The notes beneath the pieces are model-generated. The model was given only the letters and a program-made list of their open reading frames with translations. It was not told where the DNA came from and made no database searches. From Cyanobacteria bacterium SBLK (lineage in GTDB: Bacteria; Cyanobacteriota; Cyanobacteriia; Cyanobacteriales; Spirulinaceae), in assembly GCA_017746715.1 (NCBI GenBank), contig JAGHZQ010000053.1, forward strand, positions 1-64,000: a stretch of DNA of 64,000 nt, given 5' to 3'. Made by a program: the position numbers and the translations under genes. Positions 15,504-24,122 of the stretch are shown one piece after another; position 1 is the stretch's first letter, and every line of letters starts with the position of its first letter.

Positions 15504-17189
15504 ATGCAATTTAAACGTTTTTTAGCAATTATTCCGGTTTCTTTGTTGCTTTTCCCCTCGATCGCGGTCGCTCAAGAGAAGCTCGTCGATTTCGATTACT
15601 GGGCGAGTTTGTGCGATACCTTACTGCAAGCAGAGGATTACGAAAAAGCCCTTGAAGCCTGCGACCAAGCCGTGGGACTCTTTCCCAACGATCCCGAAGC
15701 ATGGAAAAATCGGGGGGATGTTCTTTTTGCCCTCGCTCGCTACGGGGATGCGTTAGTGTCCTACGAACAGGTGTTGCGGCGCTCTCCTACGGACTCCCTC
15801 GCACTGGCAAAGCGATGCGCTTCCCTGACGGCGTTGGGACGCACGGATGATGCGGTGGTGGCTTGTGAAGAAGGGTTGGAAATCGATGGAGATTGGGGGG
15901 AAGGGACTCCGGCGATCGCTTGGTACAACCGAGGGGTTGCCATGACGCAGGTGGGGGATCATTCTCAAGCCCTCGAGTCCTACGATTGGGCGATTCGCAC
16001 CAATCCGGGCTATTCTCCGGCTTATGCGGGACGATGCTCGACTTTGGCGGAATTCTCTCGTTTTGAGGAAGCGTTGAAGGCCTGCGATCGCGCCATTCAA
16101 GCAGACAATTGGAGCGATATCAATCCGACGACGGCACTTGTCAATCGGGGTCGGATTTTGGTACAACTGGCTCCAACTCAAGATACCTCCCAAGAGGCAC
16201 TCACTTTTTATCAGGAGGCGTTAAAAACTTATGACGAGGCACTGGCAGCCGATCCCGATAATGAGGAGGCATGGACGGAACAGGGGACGGTTTTAGGACT
16301 CTTGGGACGCAATACGGAGTCGTTGGCTTCTCAAGATTGGGCATTGACTTTAGATGAAAATTACGCTTTAGCCCTCGCCAATCGCTGCGCTGCCCTTAAT
16401 CGCTTGGGACAGTATACCGATGCTCAAGCTGCTTGCGATAAAGCCTTACAAGAGGGAGACGATCGCTGGAATCGAATCGGCTCGGCTTATGCGTGGAGTC
16501 AGCGCGGCAATTCTCTCGCGGGACAGTTCAAATATGAGGAGGGTTTAACTTCTGTCAATCGCGCCCTCACTTTGAACCCAACCTACGAACAGGCATGGAT
16601 CAATCAATCGACCCTATTATGGTTGTTGGAACGTTATGACGAAGCCTTAGTCTCGACGCAGGAGGCGATCGATCTCAATCCCGAGTCCTCCCGAGCGTGG
16701 TATAACCGAGGGCGAATTCTCACGACTTTGCGGGAATATGAAGATGCGATCGTCGCCTATCGCATGGCTTTGGAAGGCGATGCTCAAATTGGCGGACAGC
16801 CTTCTCTAGAAAAGATTGCTATCAATCTTAGTGCCGTACTTTGGCGAGCGGGGCGGTATGAGGAGGGGGTACGGGCGGCGGTGGAGGCAATTGGACTCAA
16901 TCCCGATTCTGCTTTGGGATGGTACAATCGCGCTCTCAATCTCATGTCCAATCGCCAGTATACTAAAGCATTAGAAGCCTATCAAAAAACCTTAGAGTTA
17001 AATCCCAATGATGCTAATGCTTGGATGGGTTTGGGCGTGACTCATCGCGCTTTAAAAGAATATCCCGAATCGTTAGCGGCTCTGACAAAAGCATTAGAAC
17101 TCAATCCCGATAATACCCAGGCTCAGGAAAATTTCGACGATGTTACTAAAATCCTTGAAGATTTGCAAAATGAGGCTAGTGGCGGTTAG
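15504..17189 (+). CDS. Exported TPR-repeat protein
   Basis: The 561-aa product starts with a clear signal peptide (RFLAIIPVSLLLFPSIAVAQE, cleavage near residue 24). Tandem TPR motifs fill the rest, with the W-N-G-Y-A-Y-P signature seen in units such as SRAWYNRGRILTTLREYEDA and SALGWYNRALNLMSNRQYTK; about twelve units can be counted. TPR proteins serve as protein-binding scaffolds, here in the periplasm or thylakoid lumen. Several units carry Cys at the same position (ALEACDQA, ALKACDRA, DAQAACDKA), a feature of unknown meaning. The partner is not known. Confidence 0.85.
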   Translation: MQFKRFLAIIPVSLLLFPSIAVAQEKLVDFDYWASLCDTLLQAEDYEKALEACDQAVGLFPNDPEAWKNRGDVLFALARYGDALVSYEQVLRRSPTDSLALAKRCASLTALGRTDDAVVACEEGLEIDGDWGEGTPAIAWYNRGVAMTQVGDHSQALESYDWAIRTNPGYSPAYAGRCSTLAEFSRFEEALKACDRAIQADNWSDINPTTALVNRGRILVQLAPTQDTSQEALTFYQEALKTYDEALAADPDNEEAWTEQGTVLGLLGRNTESLASQDWALTLDENYALALANRCAALNRLGQYTDAQAACDKALQEGDDRWNRIGSAYAWSQRGNSLAGQFKYEEGLTSVNRALTLNPTYEQAWINQSTLLWLLERYDEALVSTQEAIDLNPESSRAWYNRGRILTTLREYEDAIVAYRMALEGDAQIGGQPSLEKIAINLSAVLWRAGRYEEGVRAAVEAIGLNPDSALGWYNRALNLMSNRQYTKALEAYQKTLELNPNDANAWMGLGVTHRALKEYPESLAALTKALELNPDNTQAQENFDDVTKILEDLQNEASGG

Positions 17190-17228
17190 CGATCGGGTGA
17201 AATTTGCTCATCCCAAAATTACACTTTA

Positions 17229-17382
17229 AGAGACTGTTTATAAAATAAAAATTAAGCCAGTAGGGTGCAGTTAGCGACAGCGTAACGCACCAATTTTTAG
17301 ACTTCTGGTGCGTTACGCTCCATTCCATTACGCTAACACACCTTACGACTTTCATTTAATATTTGCTTTACGAACAGTCTCT
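17229..17382. mobile_element. MITE-like palindromic element, 154 bp
   Basis: Perfect 10-bp terminal inverted repeats AGAGACTGTT and AACAGTCTCT bound the element. Inside, GCGTAACGCACCA pairs with TGGTGCGTTACGC, and a further outer arm pairs imperfectly (agggtgcagttagcg with gctaacacacctt). There is no coding frame, so it is probably a non-autonomous transposon relic. No matching transposase is in the window. Confidence 0.65.
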
Positions 17383-17465
17383 AACTTAGAGCGATCGCTT
17401 GTCTTTGAATAAAAATCGTATCATCGCTATAATTAAAAAATGTTTTATTGTCAAAGAAAAGTTCA

Positions 17466-18038
17466 ATGTCTGTCTCTTTACCGCTTAAAACCGATCGATT
17501 ATCCTTACAAGAATTTCTGGATTTACCTGAAACAAAACCCGCTAGCGAATATATCAAAGGAGAAATTCATCAAAAACCCATGCCGAAAGGAAAACATAGT
17601 ATCCTTCAAGGTCGTCTTGGCGAAACAATTAATCAAATTGCCGTCCCTCAAAAAATTGCTTATAGTTTTCCCGAGTTACGCTGTTCTTTTGGAGGGCGTT
17701 CTCTTGTTCCCGATATTGTTGTTTTCGAGTGGAAAAATATCCCCCTTGATAAGACTGGGGAAATCAAAAATAATATCGAGATTGCTCCCGATTGGACGAT
17801 TGAAATTCTCTCGCCAGAACAACGTCCCTCTCGCGTCATTGATAATATTTTATACTGCTTAAGCGATAATACTCAATTGGGATGGTTAATTGACCCACAA
17901 GATCGTTCCGTATTGGTATTTTATCCCGAACGGAAACCTCAATTTTTAGAAGGAGAACAAATTTTACCCGTTTTGGACGTATTGAGCGATTGGCAATTAT
18001 CGGTTAATGAATTATTGAGCTGGCTGAGTTTTTCTTGA
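17466..18038 (+). CDS. Uma2 family (DUF820) PD-(D/E)XK nuclease-like protein
   Basis: The 190-aa protein from the ATG at 17466 has the Uma2 layout: an N-terminal helix with YIKGEI, then the nuclease core with the Asp in LVPDIVVFEW, the Glu in DWTIEILSPEQ and a strand LGWLIDP. Uma2 proteins are very abundant in cyanobacteria and share the restriction-endonuclease fold, but their substrate is unknown. It follows the MITE-like element directly and is monocistronic. Confidence 0.85.
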   Translation: MSVSLPLKTDRLSLQEFLDLPETKPASEYIKGEIHQKPMPKGKHSILQGRLGETINQIAVPQKIAYSFPELRCSFGGRSLVPDIVVFEWKNIPLDKTGEIKNNIEIAPDWTIEILSPEQRPSRVIDNILYCLSDNTQLGWLIDPQDRSVLVFYPERKPQFLEGEQILPVLDVLSDWQLSVNELLSWLSFS

Positions 18039-18053
18039 CGAGAAATGCGATCG

Positions 18054-18926
18054 CTAATGGATAGGATATCCTGCTTCGATGCAAAGCGGTTCGCAATATT
18101 TTATCAAACGTTGCACGAGTTCGGCATCTAAAGAAGTTTTCCAACTGTCGATCTTGCCTTTTCTAAAGGTGCGAGCATTGGGATTATAAATTTCTTGGGC
18201 TTTGGCGATAATTCCCTCATCAAAAGGTACATCTAAATACTTGGCAATACGCTCGATCGCTTGCATTTGTTTTTCGTGACTTCCTCCTCCTCCTTCTCCG
18301 ACTAAATCCTCAAAATGTAGGAATAAAAGACCGGGGCGATCGCGCCATGCTAACATGGAGCGATAAACTTCTGCAAAACTTTTGATCGGAACCCCCGCAC
18401 GTTCTGCATAGCCTCCTTCTAAGACGAATTTAACGCGATCGCTTGGAGATAATGCCTTAATATCCTCCTCTAAAAAATGTCTGGCGGGCATTTTTCCCGT
18501 ATCCAAAAAGAAGGGGATGGAGGAAGCAACAACCGATCGGGGATCGCGAATAATAAAGACGTGATGAAAGCCGCTCTCTTCCAAAATCGGATTTAATAGC
18601 AAAGTATAAGGAATGTGACCGAGAATATAACTGCCCGGTTTCATTGCATCCAGCCAGCGTTGCACAACAGAGGGTTCGACAAACAAGGGAGTTAAAGCAC
18701 CGATACTAATTCCCGTATCGGGATGGGGAGCAAGGTTTTCTCGCTTTAAAGCCTTGAGGGATTCGCGCCGATTGAAGAAAATCGGGGTAATCGATTCGGA
18801 ATCGTCCTCGATATTGGGGCGATCGCTAAAATGCTCCTCGTATCCAAAAATCTCGATCGCTTTTGCTAAAAGATGCGTCCCGCTTTTGGGCAAAGAATTG
18901 ATTAAAATTTTCTGTTTCGATTTCAT
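18054..18926 (-). CDS. PAPS-dependent sulfotransferase (cluster gene)
   Basis: The protein of about 290 aa has the 5'-phosphosulfate loop in ILINSLPKSGTHLL and the 3'-phosphate loop in FIIRDPRSVVASS, both standard for PAPS sulfotransferases. The C-terminal RKGKIDSW element also contacts PAPS in the family. The start at 18926 is preferred because the upstream methyltransferase stops at 18931, leaving a gap of four bases; the longer frame from 19004 would overlap it. It probably adds sulfate to a hydroxyl of a small molecule, together with the methyltransferase. It is the last gene of the minus-strand biosynthetic cluster. Confidence 0.85.
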   Translation of the reverse strand: MKSKQKILINSLPKSGTHLLAKAIEIFGYEEHFSDRPNIEDDSESITPIFFNRRESLKALKRENLAPHPDTGISIGALTPLFVEPSVVQRWLDAMKPGSYILGHIPYTLLLNPILEESGFHHVFIIRDPRSVVASSIPFFLDTGKMPARHFLEEDIKALSPSDRVKFVLEGGYAERAGVPIKSFAEVYRSMLAWRDRPGLLFLHFEDLVGEGGGGSHEKQMQAIERIAKYLDVPFDEGIIAKAQEIYNPNARTFRKGKIDSWKTSLDAELVQRLIKYCEPLCIEAGYPIH

Positions 18927-18930
18927 CTCA

Positions 18931-19974
18931 TCAATTGGGAATGCACTCAACAATACTAACCACTGACTCGGTTGGAATAATTCTGACAATTTTGAATTTT
19001 GCAACTTTAAGCAGTTCCTTTAATTCATGCTCCATGCGAAACTTCCCTGATGATAAAACCAAAGAGTTCAAATTTGCAAAATAGTTTGTCCAATCAGTCT
19101 TGGAAATTCCCATGACTCTCTCAACTATTAATAATTTCGCCCCCTTCTTCATACTTTTGTGAAGATCCTGAAGGAGATTAATTGCGATAGGTTTTTCCAG
19201 AGTTTGAATAACATTTTTCATTAAATAGAGATCTGCTTCGATCGATATAAACTTGCAGAAGTTGCCAACAACTAATTCACAGCGATCGCGAACTCCCTCT
19301 CGATTCAGTAAATCTTTGGCTTTTTCAACGGGGTAGGGTTGCTCAAATAGAATACCTTGAAGAGTGGGATATCGCTTGAGAATTGATGCAAGCAAACTTC
19401 CTTGACCTCCGCCTATATCTGCTATTTTTTTTGCAATAGAAAAATCATAAGCGTTGATTATCGCAGAAGTTTGTATTGCTGATAAACTTGTATTTAATCC
19501 ATCCCAAATTTGACCAATTTTGGGATTTTGCTGAAAGTACTGAATACGTTTCATGCCATAAAGAAATTCAAAGGAATTTTGACCAGTCTGAAGACTGTGA
19601 ATCAATTCACCCCAGCAAGCATATCCGACTTCTCCTTGGAATAAAACATAGTTTCTCATCGAATCGGGACGATCGAGCAAACAAGTTCCTAGAGGAGTAA
19701 GGTGAAAACACATTGTCTCATTTTCTAAAAAAATTCCAACACTTGCTAAGGCCCTTAGCAGACGATAAAGAGCCTCACCATTCGTATTGGATTTTTTTGC
19801 TAGTTCGTTGCAGGATGTGCAACCTTCTTGAATCAGATCGGGAATGCCAAGTTTGGTCACAACAAAAATAGATTGCATTATTTGAAACCCTTGTACCATC
19901 TCCTTTAGTTGAGTTCCCAAAAGAGTTTTGTCGCCTAAATTACAAGGATTGAGTTGATTTTCTTTTTGTTTCAT
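18931..19974 (-). CDS. SAM-dependent O-methyltransferase
   Basis: The 347-aa product follows the plan of the acetylserotonin/caffeate/hydroxyneurosporene O-methyltransferase family: an N-terminal winged-helix dimerisation domain (LGIPDLIQEG; YRLLRALASVGIF) and a Rossmann domain with SAM loop IADIGGGQGSLL. The usual catalytic His in the DLHHW-type motif is not seen, and the matching region reads LMKNVIQTLEKP, so it may differ in mechanism or act on another group. It is translated just ahead of a sulfotransferase, suggesting methylation and sulfation of the same scaffold. Confidence 0.8.
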   Translation of the reverse strand: MKQKENQLNPCNLGDKTLLGTQLKEMVQGFQIMQSIFVVTKLGIPDLIQEGCTSCNELAKKSNTNGEALYRLLRALASVGIFLENETMCFHLTPLGTCLLDRPDSMRNYVLFQGEVGYACWGELIHSLQTGQNSFEFLYGMKRIQYFQQNPKIGQIWDGLNTSLSAIQTSAIINAYDFSIAKKIADIGGGQGSLLASILKRYPTLQGILFEQPYPVEKAKDLLNREGVRDRCELVVGNFCKFISIEADLYLMKNVIQTLEKPIAINLLQDLHKSMKKGAKLLIVERVMGISKTDWTNYFANLNSLVLSSGKFRMEHELKELLKVAKFKIVRIIPTESVVSIVECIPN

Positions 19975-20076
19975 TAGAAATCATTGAAACGCCAAGAAAA
20001 ATCATAATACAAAAAATCAACTTAGTGAACGGAGAACAGATCTTATGAAGAGTAGCTTCTTGCCTATTAAGTTTCT

Positions 20077-21840
20077 CTAAAACATTCCCAAAGGCGACAG
20101 GGCTTCGGGATCGATATGCACGTCTAACACCGTGGGTCCGGAATGGTTGCAAATTTCCTCATAGTCTAATTTCTGGAAATCTTCTGGCTGGTGAATGCTG
20201 TATCCTCGCGCCCCCATCGCCTGCGCCATCAAGCTAAAATCGACGGGAGGAATGGCAAAACCCAAACCATCTTTTACGACTTGGCGATGTCGTTGTTTGA
20301 CCATGCCGTAGGAGCGATCGTTTAAGATAATGAAAATAATTGGCAATTGTTCGGCTACGGCGACGGTAATTTCCTGTCCGTTCATTAAAAAGCTGCCATC
20401 CCCTGTCAGACAAACAACAGGCGTATCGGGAGTTCCCAAAGCCGTTCCCACGGCTCCCCCGATCGCCCAACCCATGGCCGCTAATTCTACCGAAGAGCGA
20501 TAATATTGCGGTTGGGGCAAAAATAGGTAATGAAACGACCAAACCATACAATTTCCCGTATCGATGAGAAAGCGGGTATGTTCTGGAAAACCCTGCATGA
20601 TTTCGTACATCAAACGAGTCGGATGAATAGGAGTCGCATTGCTGCGATAATCCTCGGGTTTTTGCACTTCAATTTGCGGCGGTTTTTCCCGCTTATTGAC
20701 TTCTGGCAATGTCTCCACCGATTTGTTGCCATTTGTCCCATTGAGGACATTCTTTTGCCGTCCTAACAACGCCTCAAATACGGTTTTGGGATTGCCGTAA
20801 ACGTGCAATCGTGCCATTGGCGATCGACTGAAAAAACTATTGTCATGATGAACGTGCACCAGTTTCTCATTTAAAAGCGCTTTATCCCAAGTCGAGGTTG
20901 CCCATTGCCCCAACGTCGTCCCCACTGCGAGAATGAAATCCACCGATTCATCCGTGAGAGCTGCGCGAGCGCTTTGATGCCCGGCAAACCCAAACACTCC
21001 CTTATACAAAGGATGATAGGGATTCACGCAAGATTTGCCCCCTTGGGTGGTGACGATCGCCGCTCCCATCAACTCGGCAAAGGCAATAATTTCTTCACCG
21101 GCTCGGGTGCAGTCTTCTCCCACCAATAAGACGACTTTGCGATCGCGTTTTTGAGTCTCGATTAAAAGTTGCGATAATTCTTCAATCGCCGCGAGATCGG
21201 CAAACGCTGGCACTTGCAGCAAGCGATCGATGTGAGGGTAACTCATGGACTCCGGTGCGGGAGCGCGAAATACATCGACGGGGACGCTCAAATGTACGGG
21301 ACCCGAGGGCGATTGAAAGGCGTGTTTGAAGGCGGCGATAAATTTCTGTTCGAGTTGCTTGGGATGGGTAATCACCGTGTTATAGCGCGTGCAGTTAGCA
21401 AACATTGCCCCAGTATCCAGCCAATCCGGGGAGGATTCTTGAAAGGCTCCCGCACCGAACTTAGGTAAGAGGGTCTGGCCGGTAATGGCTAAAATGGGGA
21501 TGCGATCGCTATAAGCAGAGGCAATGCCGGTAATGAGATTGGTCGCGCCGGGTCCCGTGGTGGCGCAGCAAACTCCCAGTTTTCCCGTTTCTCGGGCGTA
21601 ACCGTCTGCCATGGAAGCCGCACCGCTTTCTTGACGGGAGAGAATGGCTCGCATTCCTCCTCTACGCTGGCTGCGTTCTAAGGCTTCGTAGAGAGGGGCA
21701 ATATGTCCTCCCGGCACGCCAAAGACGTATTCTACTCCCAAAAGTTCTAAATAATCGACGACGAGATCGCTGAGGTGTCGGGGTTGGGAATCGGTCGGGG
21801 GTGGTGCTTTTTGGGTTTGCGGGACGATTTGGGCGGTCAT
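20077..21840 (-). CDS. Acetolactate-synthase-like ThDP-dependent enzyme
   Basis: The 587-aa protein has the three ThDP-enzyme domains: an N-terminal PYR domain with the cofactor-activating Glu in RQESGAAS, a central domain, and a C-terminal PP domain with the ThDP/Mg motif running from GDGSFLMNG to LNDRSYG. GVPGGHIAPLYEAL is typical of the acetolactate synthase, glyoxylate carboligase and benzaldehyde lyase group. The product cannot be told from sequence. Placement between an aminotransferase and an O-methyltransferase argues for a biosynthetic C-C ligation or decarboxylation step rather than housekeeping valine synthesis. No small regulatory (IlvN-type) subunit follows it. Confidence 0.82.
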   Translation of the reverse strand: MTAQIVPQTQKAPPPTDSQPRHLSDLVVDYLELLGVEYVFGVPGGHIAPLYEALERSQRRGGMRAILSRQESGAASMADGYARETGKLGVCCATTGPGATNLITGIASAYSDRIPILAITGQTLLPKFGAGAFQESSPDWLDTGAMFANCTRYNTVITHPKQLEQKFIAAFKHAFQSPSGPVHLSVPVDVFRAPAPESMSYPHIDRLLQVPAFADLAAIEELSQLLIETQKRDRKVVLLVGEDCTRAGEEIIAFAELMGAAIVTTQGGKSCVNPYHPLYKGVFGFAGHQSARAALTDESVDFILAVGTTLGQWATSTWDKALLNEKLVHVHHDNSFFSRSPMARLHVYGNPKTVFEALLGRQKNVLNGTNGNKSVETLPEVNKREKPPQIEVQKPEDYRSNATPIHPTRLMYEIMQGFPEHTRFLIDTGNCMVWSFHYLFLPQPQYYRSSVELAAMGWAIGGAVGTALGTPDTPVVCLTGDGSFLMNGQEITVAVAEQLPIIFIILNDRSYGMVKQRHRQVVKDGLGFAIPPVDFSLMAQAMGARGYSIHQPEDFQKLDYEEICNHSGPTVLDVHIDPEALSPLGMF

Positions 21841-21844
21841 TTCA

Positions 21845-21872
21845 GTTATCAGTTATCAGTTATCGGTTATCA
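21845..21872. repeat. GTTATCA heptanucleotide tandem repeat
   Basis: About four copies of a 7-bp unit (GTTATCA with one variant) lie directly upstream of the ThDP-enzyme start, separating it from the aminotransferase gene. Confidence 0.7.
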
Positions 21873-21956
21873 GTCGATCGGTTTCAACCGCTAAAGCGGG
21901 AGGCTTGAGACCCAATTATTTTGGTCATAATGGTTTGATTCTGATTTTTTCATGCT

Positions 21957-23318
21957 TCATGATTCGACACAAACAAGATTGAGAGATTTTTTCACTTGGG
22001 CAATGGTTGTTGCCAAAATTTCTACGAGTTCGTCGCATTCCTCTTCCGTAATCACGAAGGGGGGAGAAATCAAAATATGATCGCCATCTTTCCCCATACC
22101 GGTGCCGTTTCGACCTCGAATAATCAAACCATTTTCCAAAGCCGTTTTGACGATGGTTTTCGTGAGCTTTTTGGCAAAGGGAAAGGGTTCGCGAGAGGTG
22201 CGATCGCGTACGAATTCCAAGCCGATTAATAGCCCTTTCCCTCGCACGTCGCCGATTAAGAGTTCGCGATCGGCGAGGTCTTTTAATTTGCCTTTGAGGT
22301 ACTCTCCCCTCGCAGCACATTGCTCGATTAAGTTATGCTCGGCGATGTAATCTTGCACGGCAAGCGCCGCCGCGCAACTGATGGGGTGTCCTGCATAGGT
22401 AAATGAGATGGGGATAAATGGACGACTGCTGTCTTTGAAGGTTTTGCAGATGCGATCGTGCACGATCATTGCACCAATGGGGGCATAACCGCTACTGAGG
22501 GCTTTTGTTGCCGTGATGATATCGGGGGTTACGTTCCAATGTTCGATGCCGAAATTTTTCCCCGTGCGTCCAAACCCCGTGATTATCTCTTCGGAAATAA
22601 AGAGAATATCGTAAAAATCGCAGATTTCGCGGATTTTTTGATAATAGTCCGGTGGGGGAACGATCGCGCTTCCGGCCCCTCCGACGATGGGTTCGGCGAT
22701 GAAAGCGGCGATCGTGTCGGGATTTTCCTGTTCTAAGGTTTTGGCTAGATCTTCGGCACAGGCAAGCTGACAGTTGGGATAAGTCAGTTTGTAAGGACAC
22801 TGGTAACAGTGAGGAGCTTGAATGTGAGGAAAATCAAAGTTATGAACGAGTCCCCTGCGGACGAACATGCTGCCCGAAACGGCTAGGGTGGCCATGGTGC
22901 GTCCGTGATAGCTGTGCCACCGCCCGATAATTCTCGTTTTACTGGGTTTCCCTCGTTCTTGGTGATAGTACAGCGCCAGTTGACAGGCCATCTCATTGGC
23001 TGTGGATCCCCCTGTGGCAAAGGCAACCCGATTCATCTCTGCTGGTGCCATGGCTGCAATTCTCGCGGCAAGGCGTTCTTGCACTGCGGTTGTAAACTGA
23101 GCTTTATGGACGAAACAAAGTTTTTTGGCTTGTTCGGCCATCGCTTCCCCAATTTCTGCCACCCCGTGTCCGATAGAAATCACATGCGTTCCACCGATGC
23201 CATCTAGATAGCGTTTGCCTTCAGAGTCGTAGACGCAAACACCTTTACCGCTTTCTAGGACGGAATATGAGTGATTAAAACCCATCGGATAAAAAACATG
23301 AGATTCGGCTTGTTCCAT
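21957..23318 (-). CDS. Class III PLP-dependent aminotransferase
   Basis: The 453-aa protein matches fold-type I class III aminotransferases (omega-amino acid, taurine or beta-alanine transaminases). Visible are the phosphate-binding FATGGSTANE, the aromatic stacking region GRWHSYHGRTMATL, the FISEEIITGFGRTG motif and the PLP Lys in ITATKALSSGYAPIG. A Cys-rich insert (HCYQCPYKLTYPNCQLAC) in the middle is unusual and might bind metal, though it could be only a variable loop. It lies 31 bp downstream of the DUF98 gene and probably forms an operon with it. The amine substrate is unknown. Confidence 0.85.
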   Translation of the reverse strand: MEQAESHVFYPMGFNHSYSVLESGKGVCVYDSEGKRYLDGIGGTHVISIGHGVAEIGEAMAEQAKKLCFVHKAQFTTAVQERLAARIAAMAPAEMNRVAFATGGSTANEMACQLALYYHQERGKPSKTRIIGRWHSYHGRTMATLAVSGSMFVRRGLVHNFDFPHIQAPHCYQCPYKLTYPNCQLACAEDLAKTLEQENPDTIAAFIAEPIVGGAGSAIVPPPDYYQKIREICDFYDILFISEEIITGFGRTGKNFGIEHWNVTPDIITATKALSSGYAPIGAMIVHDRICKTFKDSSRPFIPISFTYAGHPISCAAALAVQDYIAEHNLIEQCAARGEYLKGKLKDLADRELLIGDVRGKGLLIGLEFVRDRTSREPFPFAKKLTKTIVKTALENGLIIRGRNGTGMGKDGDHILISPPFVITEEECDELVEILATTIAQVKKSLNLVCVES

Positions 23319-23349
23319 TGAATTATTGCTCTCTTAAAAAATCGAAGGA

Positions 23350-23934
23350 TTAAGAACGAAAGTAGGTTTCGGGAAATTTTTCGGTAATCATCATCACGGG
23401 TTTGCGATCGGTGAACACTAAATAAGTTCTGAAGAGAATCTTATCATCGGGTCCGATGAGAAAATAATCGGCTAATTTCCCGGCGGGTTCTTTGCCCGAG
23501 TCGATAATTTCTTTAAAGGTCTCTACTTTATGTTGCAACCACAATTTGCCAATGGGGGTTTTGGTTTTTAGCAATCCGTCTTGAAAGCGTTCGTCTAGCC
23601 TTTCGGGGACGATAATCGATTCGGCATAGAGAAAATTTTTGTGGCTGATTTTGCCTTGCAATAAGATTTTGCGTTCGACGATCGGCGTACCGCGTTGTAA
23701 TTTCAAAGGCGGAATTTCTTTGACTGTGGTAACTAAACCTTCTCCCAATTTGACTACTTTCATATTTTCCAGCAAATAGGCTTCTAACATTTCGGTTACG
23801 GTTCCGTCTGTTGTCAGGAGAATCCGTTGGAAAGTGCTGAGGCTGGCTGGTTCGATGTGACTGCGTTTTAAGGATTGATCTAAGTCTGCCCTCATTAAGT
23901 TAGGGGCATCGGTTGCGAGTTGATTGGCGTGCAT
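23350..23934 (-). CDS. DUF98/Ycf21 family chorismate-lyase-like protein
   Basis: The 194-aa protein resembles the DUF98 (chorismate pyruvate-lyase-like, Ycf21) family: FQRILLTTDGTVTEMLEAYL near residues 37-56, AESIIVPERL, TPIGKLW, and a C-terminal hydrophobic strand. In Synechocystis the sll1797 homologue makes 4-hydroxybenzoate from chorismate for plastoquinone. This copy could be the housekeeping enzyme or a paralogue that feeds 4-hydroxybenzoate to the surrounding cluster. The short spacing to the aminotransferase supports the second reading but does not prove it. Confidence 0.75.
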   Translation of the reverse strand: MHANQLATDAPNLMRADLDQSLKRSHIEPASLSTFQRILLTTDGTVTEMLEAYLLENMKVVKLGEGLVTTVKEIPPLKLQRGTPIVERKILLQGKISHKNFLYAESIIVPERLDERFQDGLLKTKTPIGKLWLQHKVETFKEIIDSGKEPAGKLADYFLIGPDDKILFRTYLVFTDRKPVMMITEKFPETYFRS

Positions 23935-24122
23935 TTTTTTGCTCCCTTAATTGTACTCGGATCGATTGTACTCGGCACTATTTGCGAAACTACCCCGTTC
24001 TTATTTGGTTATAAGCTAGAACCCGACCTTCTCGCAAGATAAATTCTGGAAATTATGCTTCTGTCCTTCGATTGAATCAAAGCAATGGGCGATCTTAACG
24101 GTTTGTTCGGTGTTTGCGTTCA

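Noticed and set aside
20077-21840. Sulfoacetaldehyde acetyltransferase (Xsc) next to a taurine aminotransferase
   Set aside because: The aminotransferase neighbour is suggestive, but the PYR-domain motif is RQESGAAS as in acetolactate synthases, not the HEQGAGHMADG type of Xsc.
21888-21915. Possible IS200/IS605 end (ACCGCTAAAGCGGGAGGCTTGAG)
   Set aside because: The short hairpin is reminiscent of such ends, but there is no tnpA or tnpB remnant and no second end.
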